The position numbers and the translations under genes were made by a program. This document shows positions 35,843-47,078 of a stretch of 64,000 nt of DNA, piece after piece. Each line of letters opens with the position of its first letter. The first letter of the stretch is position 1. The notes beneath the pieces are model-generated. The model did not search any database, was not told where the DNA came from, and saw nothing but the letters and a program-made list of their open reading frames with translations. The DNA is from Synchiropus splendidus (lineage: Eukaryota > Chordata > Actinopteri > Syngnathiformes > Callionymidae): the NCBI RefSeq assembly GCF_027744825.2, contig NC_071336.1, positions 21,275,501 through 21,339,500 of the forward strand. Reading direction: 5' to 3'.

Positions 35843-38800
35843 GTAAGTTTGATTCTACATTTTGGAAGAGTTTCTTGATATTTCATATTAGTCATTCCCA
35901 CTGTATGTCCAAACAAAAGGATCGTCGGTTGGATTTTAAATGACCAAGCTGGTACTCTCGTGATGGCTCCAGATTCTAAATGAAACCGCAGTCATTGTGC
36001 CTCACACTATAAGATCAGCGTGACAAATTAAAACCCAGCCGCAGTTCTTAGCACTGCTCTTTTACTTTGATTTAAATGTGACTGGCAAAGAGATTGAAAG
36101 TCGTATATTGTCAGGTTGGCGAAGCAAAGGCGGGTGCGTGTCGCGGTGTTAATTTATCTTGTTGGTTCCCCTTTGAAAATGAGCGAAGGACTTATGAAAG
36201 TTACCCTGCGAGTTTCTGCACACTCCATAACACGATGTTAGATCAAGATCGGAAATGTTGATCTTGTGAACGTGGACAAATAAACAGCGACCGCTCTACC
36301 TGGACCTCCACACATCCAGCGATGAGTTGCTCTGATATGATGAAACAAGTTGAAACATGCTTCAGGTGTAATGTACTCGGCCGCATACATGTGTTGTTCT
36401 TGTGTGATTCCTATAAAGCTCTGATCTCAGGATGGAGAGTCAGGTGAAGGGTTGAAACATGGAAGAGTGCCTCCATGCAAAATTGACGCGAGGAGGTGAG
36501 GAACGAGGGAAGAATGAGAGGATGAGAAGATGAATAAAACACGGTCTGTCTCTGACTGGGGGTGCCTTCAAGAATTCTAAGACTTCATTTACTCTAGAGG
36601 ATGGCATGTGTGTATGTGTGAGTGTGCACACATAAGTGTGTTACACCATCGTGTGTGTGTGTAGCCTTGCACATGAGTAATAGAATATCCTCACAGAGGA
36701 CAGTACTTACTGTGCCTGCTACTCGAGACGCACCGCCGTGATGAGCAGATGAAAAATGAATTAAAGCAACAGAAGAAAGGCAGAATAAACAATGAGAATG
36801 AGCTGTGGCTCCAAATAGTCATCTGGCTAGTACACACACACACACGTGTGTCTGTGCAAGTTTGTGCCATGTCGCTATTTCACGACTTTGTGTGCACCTC
36901 CATTTTCAAGTCATCCGCCTCCTGCATGCGTGGTCATTGAATATTTATTGCTTTTATCTGGAAAATAGCTCTCACAAAGGAGTTTTAAAGAAATCAGGTG
37001 TTCAGTGTTGCCACATAACAGTATTCTATTTTGTTAAATTTGCGGGTGAAAATGGCAGATAGAAGCAAATAAAGATCATGGTCTTGTTGTTGTTGCCCTT
37101 TCAAAGAATGATACTCTGAAGTCAGGTATTGTATCTTTTTTTAATAAAAACATATGAAATGTTTTGAGTACAATACTTACTACTTTGGGAATGAACCACT
37201 GACAGATTATTTTATTGTACCAGTTACAGTAAGTTTCCCATGAGGACATCACAGCATAAGATGGGTAAGGATGGGTTGAGCTTCTTCAGTCACAGTATCC
37301 TTGTGAAAAAAAGAGTCTTTTTAAAGGTTCTGCTTTTAATGTACTGCACCCTACTATGCGCGTGACTTTAGAGTAGTGACCCGAAGCACGCATCCTTTTC
37401 TCCGCTGTGACTGGACACTTCCTTACAGATGGGGTGGTTGCGTTGGCATTGGCAACTTGTCCTGGTGTCTGGTTTGCCTCTCTGCTAAAGTGTCCCAAGT
37501 ATATGTCCAGGACATGATAAGGAAAGTATATCTTTTCGAAAGATTTGGTTACACAAGAAAAAGTCGAGGAGAGCCTCTTTTTCTTTGACTGACTGTTGCA
37601 GTCACACGATTTGAGCAGTTTTGCTCAAATGTAATGCAAATATTGATTATAGTCATGTGGGCTTTGGGCACATTTAAACATGCATTGTCCTCATTCCCTT
37701 GTCTCATGTCCTGCATTTATAAATGAATACATGTAGTGTCAGTGTGGCTACAGAGCTTGTTTTGTTCCGGCATTTAGACCATCAAATCTACACTATCTGT
37801 AGTCATGAATGAAATAAAGACGCAGAAAGAAAAAAAAAAGTGGAACAAATTGACTCTGAGTCATGTTTGGCTGCTCGGAATTTAGGACAATCTTCTTTTC
37901 CCAGTACCCCCTTGAAATATTTCATGAACTTTTTTGAAGCTGTAGGTCGTGGAAATTAGGTGATGTAATCCATCATTGGACCAATTTGGAAGTGTGAAGG
38001 CTGCATATCACGACCCGTCATTCATGTAGTGATGAAGGTGACTTCTTTTACATCCGTCCCTAACGTTTCTTTGGATGAGCAAAATTCTAGAATCAAATTG
38101 AAATCCTGTGGAACTCAAGTTTCGGAAATATTCCCTAACTCTTCGGCCTGTCCCTCTGTTCCTGTCTACAAGGTTTAGGAGGATGCATAGTTTGTCATTT
38201 GGCCACTGAGACAGATACTAAGAGTTTTGGCTGTGACTTATTTGAGCTAATGGTCCAGAACATTGTGAGCACCCCCGCACCCAGAGGCAATTTCGTAAGC
38301 GCACTGGGCCGGTACAAATGGCCCACGGTACACGTCCATGGCCAACACGCACACACACGCACACACACACTCGACAGAGCCACTAACCTGCACGGATCAT
38401 CATGCACATGCACTCGTTCATTCATGCACACAGACACTCCCAAATCCACCACCAGCAACTGGACACCGAGGCCACACCGGTCAATGTGAAGACTTCAATT
38501 ATTTGGTTTATAATATGGTTATGTAAAGGTAAGCATTTGAAGATGTGAAACAGCAAGGTAACATGAAGACCAGAGCTACCATAAAAAACCTGCAGAATCT
38601 GGTGAAGTGGATGGAAACATCTAGACCACTGAAACGGTGAGCGTGTGCGAATAGACTGTCTGAGCACATTTCTGCAGTGAGTCGGTGGTGGAGCAGCCCT
38701 CTAATTTACCTTGAAAAGCCCACTCCAGACACAACTCTTCAGTGCAACATTTAGACTGTCGGCAACAGACTGGAGTGACTGGTCAATTATCTCCCTCCGG

Positions 38801-39040
38801 GAGGACGGACAAGTCAAGCTTTTTGCATTAAGAGCAAGAAGAGGTGCAAAACACAGGCTAATCCAAGTAGGCATGCGCATGAACAAGCAATCGCCCTCAC
38901 AAACAGCGGAATCCATGTGCAATGGAGGTATTTTTCAGCAGCGTGCTGCTGACCTGTAACTTCTGCTGTGAAGACAAATCCATCAGTTATTACAGGTTAT
39001 TACAGAGATGGAATATTTGATTTGACATGGCTGTTAGCTA
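35843..39040. other. Non-coding stretch
   Basis: Unique DNA with a CA-rich run at about 38345-38370 and a short hairpin listed separately. GT/CA fragments lie near 36600-36660 and 36833-36846. No second exon to pair with 35796-35842 was found. Confidence 0.45.
37609..37630. repeat. Short perfect inverted repeat (9-bp arms, 4-nt loop)
   Basis: ATTTGAGCA and TGCTCAAAT are exact complements separated by GTTT. It is too short to be a microRNA precursor. It may be chance or a bidirectional protein-binding site. Confidence 0.8.
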
Positions 39041-39067
39041 AATAAAAATAAATAAATAAATATATAA

Positions 39068-39109
<42 letters not shown>
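39041..39109. repeat. (AAAT)n plus (AT)n low-complexity tract
   Basis: AAAT-type units at 39041-39072 pass into an alternating AT run at about 39074-39109. Confidence 0.93.
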
Positions 39110-39112
<3 letters not shown>

Positions 39113-40179
39113 CAGCAAAGTTTCCGCTGTCAGTCAGCAGTACAGAGTACATGAGAGCAGAATTGCACTGTGTGGTTGCCGATACCTAAAGTCTGCCCTT
39201 CTGTTCTTAACTGATTCAAATGATATTTGCTATTTAGAAAAGAGATACCGAACATTTTGTTTGGAAACAGCCAGAATCATGTATTGTGGTGCATGATATC
39301 GTGCAGTAGTGCATTATTAAGAGCCTCACAACAAGATGGCCAAGCTCAGTTCCCTCCCATGACCTTTATAGTTGAAGCTTTCTGAGCTTGCGTGGTTGCT
39401 GTGGGCACTCCTGACTCTTCCCACGTATCAACAAATTTAGGTTAATGGATGTGCTGCCGTTGCATTGGACAAACATTTTATTTATTTATTCCTTCATTTA
39501 GTGCTCGTCTGTCAACTGACTGGGTTTCATGGCAAGGTACACTGTGGGCAGAAACAAACAAAAAACACATTTTGTTTTTAATCTGTAGATCCAGTGGGCA
39601 GGCTTTGTTTGAGTTTTAGCCTTTCTGCGATGAAAAAGGAAGATGACAGCTGTCAATGAAATAAAAAAAATAAAAATAAATGGACTTGCTTATGATTTTG
39701 ATCTTAGATCCACATGAAATCACAGCTGCAACTTAATTTTCTGTGCCATTCGTTCGAATGTGAAATATTTAGTTATTTACATCTCATTTTTTTCTCTACG
39801 GTTGCAGTGCAGTGCTAACTACGTCGGCGATATTCACACTGCCGAGTGTGTGAACGGGCATTTTGGTGGTTGGTGCTCAGGCCCTCAAATTAATATTAAA
39901 ATTGTTTGTTTACAAATGGTAAAAAATGATGAAAGAGAGACTTAAGAACAGAGATAGGGAGTTGTATAAACTCTATAACTCTGGGCTAACTTGATGTGAC
40001 TAAACTTTGGTGGTGTCTTATAGTTCCATGGAGATTTAAGAAGGTTTAGTTGGTTTCCTCATTCACTAGCTTCTCACCACTTTTGCCAATAAGCCCAGAG
40101 CTGTTCATAACTATCAAAAATAATTAAATAAATTAATAATACCATACAGGCACAACGCATCAGATTTTCCATTTGTGAG
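39110..40179. other. Non-coding stretch
   Basis: AT-leaning unique DNA with A-rich runs near 39660-39680. Nothing recognised before the LINE fragment. Confidence 0.5.
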
Positions 40180-40612
40180 AAGGTGATCGGTTGCAGACTG
40201 CCACCTCTTTATGACCTGTATGTCTCCAGGACCCAGAGACATGCAGGTCAGATCAGAGCTGACCCTTGTCACCCTGGTCATGGACTGTTTGTCCCTCTTC
40301 CCTCTGGCAGGAGGCTGCGGTCCATCCAGACCAGAACCTATCATCAATAGAACAGCGTTTTCCCCTCGGCCATCAGACTGATCAATTCGTGGACACCCCT
40401 TGTTGTTTGTTGTTTATATATTAATTAATTATTTATAGCATTATTGTTTATTTGTGTGATTTAATTTTATCTATTTTATTTGTTCATTATTGCACAATGT
40501 ACCGAAACACTTTCCTAGTTGGTGGGATCCCCACTGTCATTGGCAGGAAGAGCTTTTTCTGAGATTTCTACATATGCCGTTTGTGTGCGCAATAAGGCCA
40601 ACAACTAACTAA
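40180..40612 (+). mobile_element. LINE 3' end with near-open ORF2 C-terminus
   Basis: A single plus-strand frame runs from about 40190 to a TAA at 40426-40428 with one internal stop (TAG, 40348-40350). It translates to segments such as LPPLYDLYVSRTQ, then HPGHGLFVPLPSGRRLRSIQ, then NSVFPSAIRLIN. The '(L/F)..LPSGRR.RSI.....R..NS.FP.A...IN' pattern is the C-terminus of a fish non-LTR retrotransposon ORF2, recalled from memory. An AT-rich 3' UTR follows, with the motif TGGGATCCCCACTGTCATTGGCAG near 40523 and a terminal AACTAACTAAC at about 40602-40612. The 5' part is missing, as is usual for LINEs. The single stop suggests a younger copy than the LINE fragments at 1535 and 47225. Clade not assigned. 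Confidence 0.75.
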
Positions 40613-40858
40613 CAAGTTATAATCTGAAACACTGTATGAAAAGTTATAATTGTCACCTTTTCTTTTCTATCTGTTTTTGTTTTTCATCGGAGCAAAACAC
40701 CCCCCCACCCCAACTGAGACCAGTATGCACTACTTGCTCATGGCATGAAGAACACATGACTCTGTCAAGGTGTTTTAAGGCTTCTGTGTACTTGTTGTGT
40801 GCACATGTTAAGGTTCCCTGAGTCAAATAAAAGGGAGCCAAACAGACACATGTTGGTG

Positions 40859-40861
<3 letters not shown>

Positions 40862-40957
<96 letters not shown>
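40862..40957. repeat. Compound (TA)n-(GA)n microsatellite
   Basis: An alternating TA tract at 40862-40936 (about 75 bp) passes directly into (GA)10 at 40937-40957. Frames across it read Ile-Tyr then Glu-Arg on plus and Ser-Leu then Ile-Tyr on minus. None is coding. Confidence 0.98.
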
Positions 40958-41044
40958 TACGCAGTGAAAAAGATGTACATTTTTCATTGATTGATTTATT
41001 TTTATCCGGTGTTTACCCAAAGGGAGTGACAGTGACAATCACAG

Positions 41045-41300
41045 AGCTGGACTCATTAAATTCAGCATTTGACTAATTTTGTCCGGGCCACACATTAGAA
41101 AGCGTAATTAGCCAGTATTGTTTCCCAGCACTGCAGGGCATGTCCTTGGTTTGGTCTGATCAGAGTCCGATGGAGCCAGAGAGGGTGCTGTTAATTTCAT
41201 TCTCATTTATTAGCACATATCTCCTGGAGGTATTTAAACTAATGAGGTTCCAGGAGGCCTCGCTTGAGCTTTATGTGCCCTGTCATTGATTTTACTTACC
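41045..41300. promoter_or_regulatory. Candidate conserved non-coding element
   Basis: A repeat-free block of complex sequence has multiple homeodomain-type cores (TTAAATTC, CTAATTTTG, GTAATTAGCCAG near 41105, TTAATTTC near 41192, ACTAATGAG near 41239) and a CAGAGTCCGATGGAGCC segment. The even composition and motif density resemble vertebrate developmental enhancers. A splice-donor-like GTAAGT lies on the minus strand at about 41295-41300, but no convincing exon accompanies it. Confidence 0.33.
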
Positions 41301-42459
41301 ACTGGCCATGGTGAAGACCATATACGCTGCTTTGTTTGGTTGCTTTGGAGGAATTTGCCCACCGTGTCCTTGTTCACCGCGGGAAGTGAATCAAGTACTG
41401 ACAGAAATGATGCTCGCGAGTCGCTGCAGAGGTTTATCATGGCTGATTGTCCAGGCAAGTGGATGACACAGAAGCAAACATTCAGCCTAAGATTCTCTTT
41501 ATAAGATGCAGATGTTCTTTGTCAGCATGACAACAGCATGGTGCAAAAGGACAAATGCAGATCCATTCAATGGATCACATATTTCTCCTTCAAAACTATA
41601 AAAACAGATCAATGCATAACAACTACATTGATGCCGACGCAACATTTAATAGACCAGAATCCAGCGACATTCTGCCTGTGACGCATTGTGTGATGTTTGC
41701 AATACCTTGATGAGCACAAAAGTGTTTACAGTCGGTAGCAAACATACAATCTAGTCCTTGAATGAAATGATTCCCTCCATATGTGCTTGCCCTTGCAAAT
41801 AAGAAGCAGCTAACAATGCCCACCGTATACGTGACCCTAGAGCACAACATTCACAGTTGTCCTGCCTTCCAGTCAAAGCCGACAGCGCACCAAAGTAAAC
41901 GCTTAACACAAACATGCACGTATAAACACACTTAACCAGGTATATAGGCAACAGGGGGTTGCAAAGAAAAGGTGAGAGGGCAGAAGCATATTTCCTAGAA
42001 GTTTGCTCTGTTGTATTGACAACGCTTGTAGACAGTTAAGTGCATGTGGGGGGTCGGACTTTTCAGAGTGTGGTAAATGCTTAAAGCCTTGTGTATGAAG
42101 ACCATTCATCCAACCTATTCCCTAGTTAGGAAAGTGAGGCTTCACTTAGCATGTTTGTGCCATTGACATAAGAATTACAGTATAGAGGACCTTATCACTT
42201 CATGTCACATTTGGACGGGAACAACTTTATGCAGGGTTTCCGCCGGGGTTTTTTGAAACAGTGCAGAGCAGGCTCGTGACTCAAAGCCTCTAATGCTTTG
42301 TACTAGTTCCTGCTTCTGGTTGAGGGACAATGTAATTCAGCGCATGTATGCGTTCTCCGGTGTCTACCGGTGTACTTGAGCCGCGTGTTGATCCAAGCCG
42401 GTAAGTCATTTGAATAAGTGTTCCAGATGAGTAAATGCAAATGGGATGTAAAATATCAT
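41301..42459. other. Non-coding stretch
   Basis: Unique DNA with open frames of up to 75 codons that show no family resemblance. No simple repeats of note. Confidence 0.5.
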
Positions 42460-43215
42460 GACTTTAGGTGCCGGTAGCTGAGGAGGAATTGCATCAGCTG
42501 AATGAAGATAAAGAAGCAGATCCGCTGCTTTCATTCCATCAGTTTTCTTCTGTTAGAGCAATCATGTTTGATCGTCTTACATGGCTTGAAAATAATAATC
42601 CCTAAAATGCCTCACATTTGCTGCATTAGTCTGATTGTTTGTCTGCATTTTTAGGCTTTATCATGGTGTGTTTTTTCACCCTTAGAACCCAAAGGTCAGA
42701 GTACCTCATCCTGCTGACATTTAAGGCATTGATAATATTCCCTCACATATCAATTTCACCTATTTTCTCATCATTCTCGTTTCCCCCGAGCAGAAAATGG
42801 AATCATTTGTGCTTTCAGCAATTTGTTATTGATTGGAAGAGCTCTGGAAATAGAGGGTAGCCATTATGGCAATGCTGCAGCCACGGTTAAATTGAGTTTT
42901 AAGCAGGCCTGCAAATGTATCATTTCATGGCCATAACACAAAAGCTTTTAAATCCATGAACCTCAGGATGGATCAAATGCCTAAAAATACCAGGATCCTC
43001 ATCTTATCGAGGGCTATTAGAATTCGTGCTGTTGAAAGGTTTTTCCGTAATTCTGTAGAATGTGACAATATGTAGCGGCGTTTAAGAGAAACAGCGGTTA
43101 GGATTGATTGTCTGGCGCGCATCAGGATCGGTGGGAAAGTGCCATTGTGGATGATTCAATGACTATTGATGCTTTCTGATAACTTGCTTTTCGTGGGAGC
43201 TGAATTCATACACAC
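42460..43215. promoter_or_regulatory. Candidate conserved non-coding cluster
   Basis: About 750 bp of complex, microsatellite-free sequence. It carries TTGTTATTGATTGG near 42825, GGATTGATTGTC near 43103, AATGACTATTGATGC near 43159, and repeated CAGCTGAATGA/GCAATTTG-type segments. The absence of low-complexity DNA over this stretch contrasts with the rest of the window. An unbroken coding frame is absent. The texture supports a regulatory reading, but only an alignment could show conservation. Confidence 0.33.
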
Positions 43216-44170
43216 CGTTGGGTCACTGGCCGCGCTCACGTGGACTTAAATCATCCGACGTTAACCTGGCCCAAACCACACTTCAGAGAACACTTTAATG
43301 CTCTGCTTGTGTACGTGTCAACGAAGAAGATTTGGAAATGATAGACAAGATGTAAAATCACCTTCTGCCCTCCACTGTGGGAAGAACAAAAGCCATCTCA
43401 TTCCGAAAACCCAACACTTTTTCTGTTTCGTCAGCATCAAGTACATGCACAAGGACAAGACGTACAGTGTAGCACCAATGCTGTGCTCCGTGGTCTGCTT
43501 TCTGCAGCTTTGACATCTAGCCCATGGACCTTTTTGGCCTCCACCCAGGGGAGCTCGCATGAAGCCCATGAAGAAGCTGTAAGAGTGCCTCGGGCTGGGT
43601 TTTCGACACATCATCTTGCCTCTGGTTTAGTTACCAAAGGATTACATCGGTCCATCACAAGTCTCCTCGCCACTCATAAATAATGCCCACAGTTAATAAT
43701 GAATTAGTAATTAGCCCAGCTGTTTTATTTTTCTTGACCTAGGAGTTGTGGGGCTCGTAAATCAGTTGTACCCCCCATCTCCCAAGGCATAGTGCTACTC
43801 CCAAATTCTCATGGGACGAGTAGTCTGCCTTTTATGGCCTGTCAAGCCACTACTGCCCCTCAGTCTTCACTTGTATATATTGTTGTGAGCGGCTCGACTT
43901 TAATTTCACTCCCAAAATTACTTCATTCTGTGCTGCCGCAATCTTGTTTTTTTGTGTTTCTGCTTGCAAATAAATGCTGCAATAAGTATGCCTTCACTTT
44001 AAATGGTATATTCTGCTTAAGGTATAAGCGTTTAGAGGAAACGCAGCAATAAATATTGTGTGTTGGGATTACGCAGTCGTTCTTCTATAACTTAATGTTT
44101 GGTCTTGTTATTAAAGTGTGTGCATGATAAAGAGTTTTCAAACAGTGGTTTTGATGAACAGTTGTTTATG
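43216..44170. other. Non-coding stretch, one homeodomain-core cluster
   Basis: At about 43678-43722 there is a run of TAAT/ATTA cores (TAAATAATG, TTAATAATGAATTAGTAATTAGCC). This may be part of a conserved element. The rest is unremarkable unique DNA without recognised genes. Confidence 0.4.
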
Positions 44171-44415
44171 GTCAGTGCTGTAGACTCGGAGCAAGACATT
44201 ACAGTCTCAAATCCAACTGTTTTTGGGCCCTTTCTGTGTGGATTTTGTATGTTCACAATGTTCATGTGTTTTCTCCAGGCGCTTAGGTTTCCTCTCACAG
44301 ACACACAGAGGATAAAACTGTATATTATTCAGAGTCAAACATGTCTGTCTCTAGTTCACATGGCAGAAACCCTACTTAGGTCCTGGTGGGGTACACCATG
44401 TGTCGCTCCAATCCC
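44171..44415 (-). mobile_element. Second copy of the teleost interspersed repeat, inverted
   Basis: Read on the plus strand, motifs of the 32545-32837 family appear in complement and reverse order. CAGTGCTGTAGAC comes first, then CTCAAATCCAACTG, GGGCCCTTTCTGTGTGGATT, TTTTCTCCAGGCGCTTAGG, TTTCCTCTCACAGAC, and finally a degraded GGTGGGGTACACC. This copy is more diverged than the first and lacks the far end. Confidence 0.68.
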
Positions 44416-44517
44416 ATTTTGCGAATAAGCAGGGGATATCGGATTTATTTTATTTTGGTCTATTGCAAAGGCCCTTTCTGTTTTTAACTGATCTCCATGA
44501 GCCTGCTTGGGATGATC

Positions 44518-44770
44518 ACATTTATTTATATAATTATAAATAAATAAATGTATAAATACATAACAAAGTGTATAAATAAATTAATGTGAGTATGAATGTA
44601 AAAATGTTGAAATAAATAAATGATATCAATTTTATTTTTGTTGGTAATTCTGTGTATATATGCATTTATTTATTTATTTGTACATTTTGACTTTTATTTA
44701 TTTGTTATGTTATGTTTTTTCAACATTTACTTATGATGCATTTATACATTTTTGCTTTTTTTATTTATTT
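44518..44770. repeat. AT-rich low-complexity region (TTTA/TAAA units)
   Basis: Blocks of AAAT/ATAA units occur at 44520-44630 and their complement TTTA at 44660-44770. The region is thus loosely self-complementary (AAAATGTTGAAATAAATAAA near 44600 versus TTTTTTCAACATTTA near 44715). It could be a decayed inverted-repeat element or simple drift. Confidence 0.7.
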
Positions 44771-45559
44771 AGTTTTTACCACTGTATTCTTAGAGGATCA
44801 AAATGATGATGATGATGTCTTCAATTCCTGAATTTGAGATGTACATGACTGAGAAATATGTACAGTCAAACTCTAACTTCACATTTACTTCAGTGTTAAG
44901 TGTGGAGAACAATGTATTTTATTCCCTGCCAACAACAGCGCAGTGTTTTTTACAGTAGTCTCGCCATTGGTAGTTTGGTAATGACATCACATTGTATGAA
45001 GTGCAGTGCACCTGGACCTGGTGAGTGGGAAATGTTGAGGGTGAAGGAGTTGGAGGGGCGGGAATTTTGACATGATTAATGCTGTAATGTGCTTTTATTC
45101 ATTATTTTTTATTGTCCTTTAAAAGTTAAGCTAATCTCTTTCAGTCCCATGTTTGAGGTCGAATGGCTGTTGCACTTCATGCAAGTCATGGGATAGAAAT
45201 TCTCCTCTTTGAATAAGAAGTTTTCAATAATGCACTTATGGACTTACGTTTAGACGTCACAGATTTTCAGCTAATATCCAAGAGTCTTCCTCAGGTTTGA
45301 TATGGTGTGACGTGAATTGGTGAGGAAGGAGTGTGTCAGTGTGCATCAAACTATATTGGTGAGTAGAAAGTAAACCTCCCCATCCAGTTCGGCTCTAAAG
45401 GTTAGCCGTGTGCGTTTCGATGTTGACCGGGATGGAAAGATAGAGTGTATGTGTGTGTGCCTTTGTGTGGTTTTAGGGCTGTGCTGGTGTGGATGGGTGT
45501 GAAGAGAGAGACAGAATGCTAGACTCTTAATGATCCCTCCAGAGAGGGCTTGCTGGGCG
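44771..45559. other. Non-coding stretch
   Basis: A short (GAT)n run near 44805-44816 and a short GT run near 45450. No gene recognised. Confidence 0.5.
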
Positions 45560-45710
45560 TGCAGCGCTGAGACCCGGACAGGGAAACACGGGGAAATTAG
45601 CTATCTCTCTCAATAACCTACGATGAAAGTCTGCCTCCTACCAGCTCTCTGTCACTGGCTCCTCAAGACAATAAGCCAATTAGACCAAACCCAGCTAAGG
45701 GCCAGGGCCT
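45560..45710. promoter_or_regulatory. Possible conserved non-coding element (weak)
   Basis: A repeat-free block with GGGGAAATTAGC near 45590 and CAATAAGCCAATTAGACC near 45670. The texture is similar to the blocks at 33440 and 41045. Not tested. Confidence 0.22.
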
Positions 45711-45714
45711 GTAC

Positions 45715-45743
45715 GTGCGCGCGCGCGTGTGTGTGTGTGTGTG
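45715..45743. repeat. (GC)n-(GT)n alternating tract
   Basis: Alternating purine-pyrimidine sequence starts with GC units (45717-45727) and continues as GT units to 45743. This composition is favourable for Z-DNA. Confidence 0.9.
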
Positions 45744-46146
45744 CAAGCTACGACATGTGTGTGAATGTAAGAGAGGAATGGAGATAGCGTTATAGTTTCC
45801 TTGTGCATAATTCCTCTGCTACCAGCAATGAGGATGAGCATTTTCGAGTAATAATTTGTGAATATATCTTACGGGCCAATTTCCACATGGCTGCGCTTTC
45901 TTTGTCAGCTGATATAACAGTGCTGTGCTATGTAGTGAGTTTATGAAAGGTTCTACATATGCTCCATGGCTTGTCTTGACACATATAGAATAAAACCAAC
46001 GGCGATTTCAGTCATTACAGTAGGAGGTTTCAGTGTGGTGACTGAAGATATCATTTTATATGATGCTCTTTGCACTGAGGGTCGACTGATTCAATATGCC
46101 GAGGTCCACGGTCCAATGATTTGTGCCACGGCACTGAACATGAGAA
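45744..46146. other. Non-coding stretch
   Basis: Nothing recognised. The plus-strand frame from 45966 continues into the hAT-like remnant and is fortuitous. Confidence 0.5.
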
Positions 46147-46624
46147 CAGGTGGGCAAATGTGTGGCCCTGGGGCCACATCCAGGACTTTGCCTGTAATGT
46201 TGCGGCCCTCATGAGAAAAAAAACAAATGATACAGTTTTTCATCAGTCATTCATTTTTTAATATATCACAGAAACTCATTCGTTATTTTTTGGATATATT
46301 TTTAAGATGCATTCCTATGGGTTTTGCTCATTTTAATTGTTTTTTTTGTCACTCAAATACTGTATATAAATTAAAAACAAAAATGAAATTCCTTCAAAAA
46401 GTGCCTGTGCAGGTTCCAAGATATTCACCATCTAGCAATATTCATGATTCACATAGAGATAACATACAAATAAAACCAAAGACTTTTACAATGCTGAAGT
46501 TGCAAAATTAAAAAAATATATATTAAAGTGGCATTTAATATTCCTCTGTCCTTCTGTCTTTTAGCATGATGGCCCACATTAGTACATAATGTGGCCCCCT
46601 AAAAGAATTTCATGGACCACCCTG
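46147..46624. mobile_element. hAT-like non-autonomous element, degraded
   Basis: The left end, CAGGTGGGCAAATGTGTGGC, and the right end, ...GACCACCCTG, form an imperfect inverted repeat of the CAG(G)GGTGGGCAA type seen in hAT elements. Both ends carry paired GTGGCCC/GGGGCCACAT-like segments (46161-46180 and 46590-46602). The interior is AT-rich with no coding frame. No 8-bp duplication is convincing in the flanks, so the copy is old or its ends are slightly misplaced. Confidence 0.55.
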
Positions 46625-47078
46625 AGACTAGAAGGTCTTCGGGTTTTAACAGCAGAAAAAATTAAGTTTATAACACCTTTGATCATGGGCAAATTGTGAG
46701 TTGAGAAATAATGTTAATCAATAACCAAAATCATATGATTGATTCCTCACAATAATTTATTGAGGTATGATTCCTAAAATGAAAAGTGATTCACAATTTC
46801 CCTTTGCCCCTGTTAGTGATGCCACTAGCACAATAGCGTGAGAAAAACTCTTTGTTTTTCATGGATGCTAATATGCAAAACCATTTCAGAAAAAAATTCC
46901 TTCAGTTTTTAATGTTCATCATGCCTATTTTTTATTGTTGCGATGATACATACTTTATTAATCAAAATACCTATTTTTAACTCAGGTTTCTGTGTTATGC
47001 ATCACCACATTATGCAAATATAAATAACCAAATAAACAGACATCAACTTCTTAGTCTCTGATCAACGTGTTGGGTGTT
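46625..47078. other. Non-coding stretch
   Basis: AT-rich unique DNA between the hAT-like remnant and the hairpin. Nothing recognised. Confidence 0.5.

Noticed and set aside
37609..37630. Hairpin as terminator or small RNA
   Set aside because: Nine-base arms are too short for a precursor, and a bacterial-type terminator is not relevant in this genome.
41436..41456. TGATTGTCCA match to the start of miR-219
   Set aside because: Only the first ten bases agree, the remainder differs, and no complementary arm is nearby.
41286..41458. Minus-strand segment ending at a GTAAGT donor, possible exon
   Set aside because: An acceptor-like TTCTGTCAG and a donor can be found, but the frame is a generic 74-codon one and the peptide (for example FLQSNQTKQRIW) is not recognised. 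It overlaps a likely non-coding conserved block.
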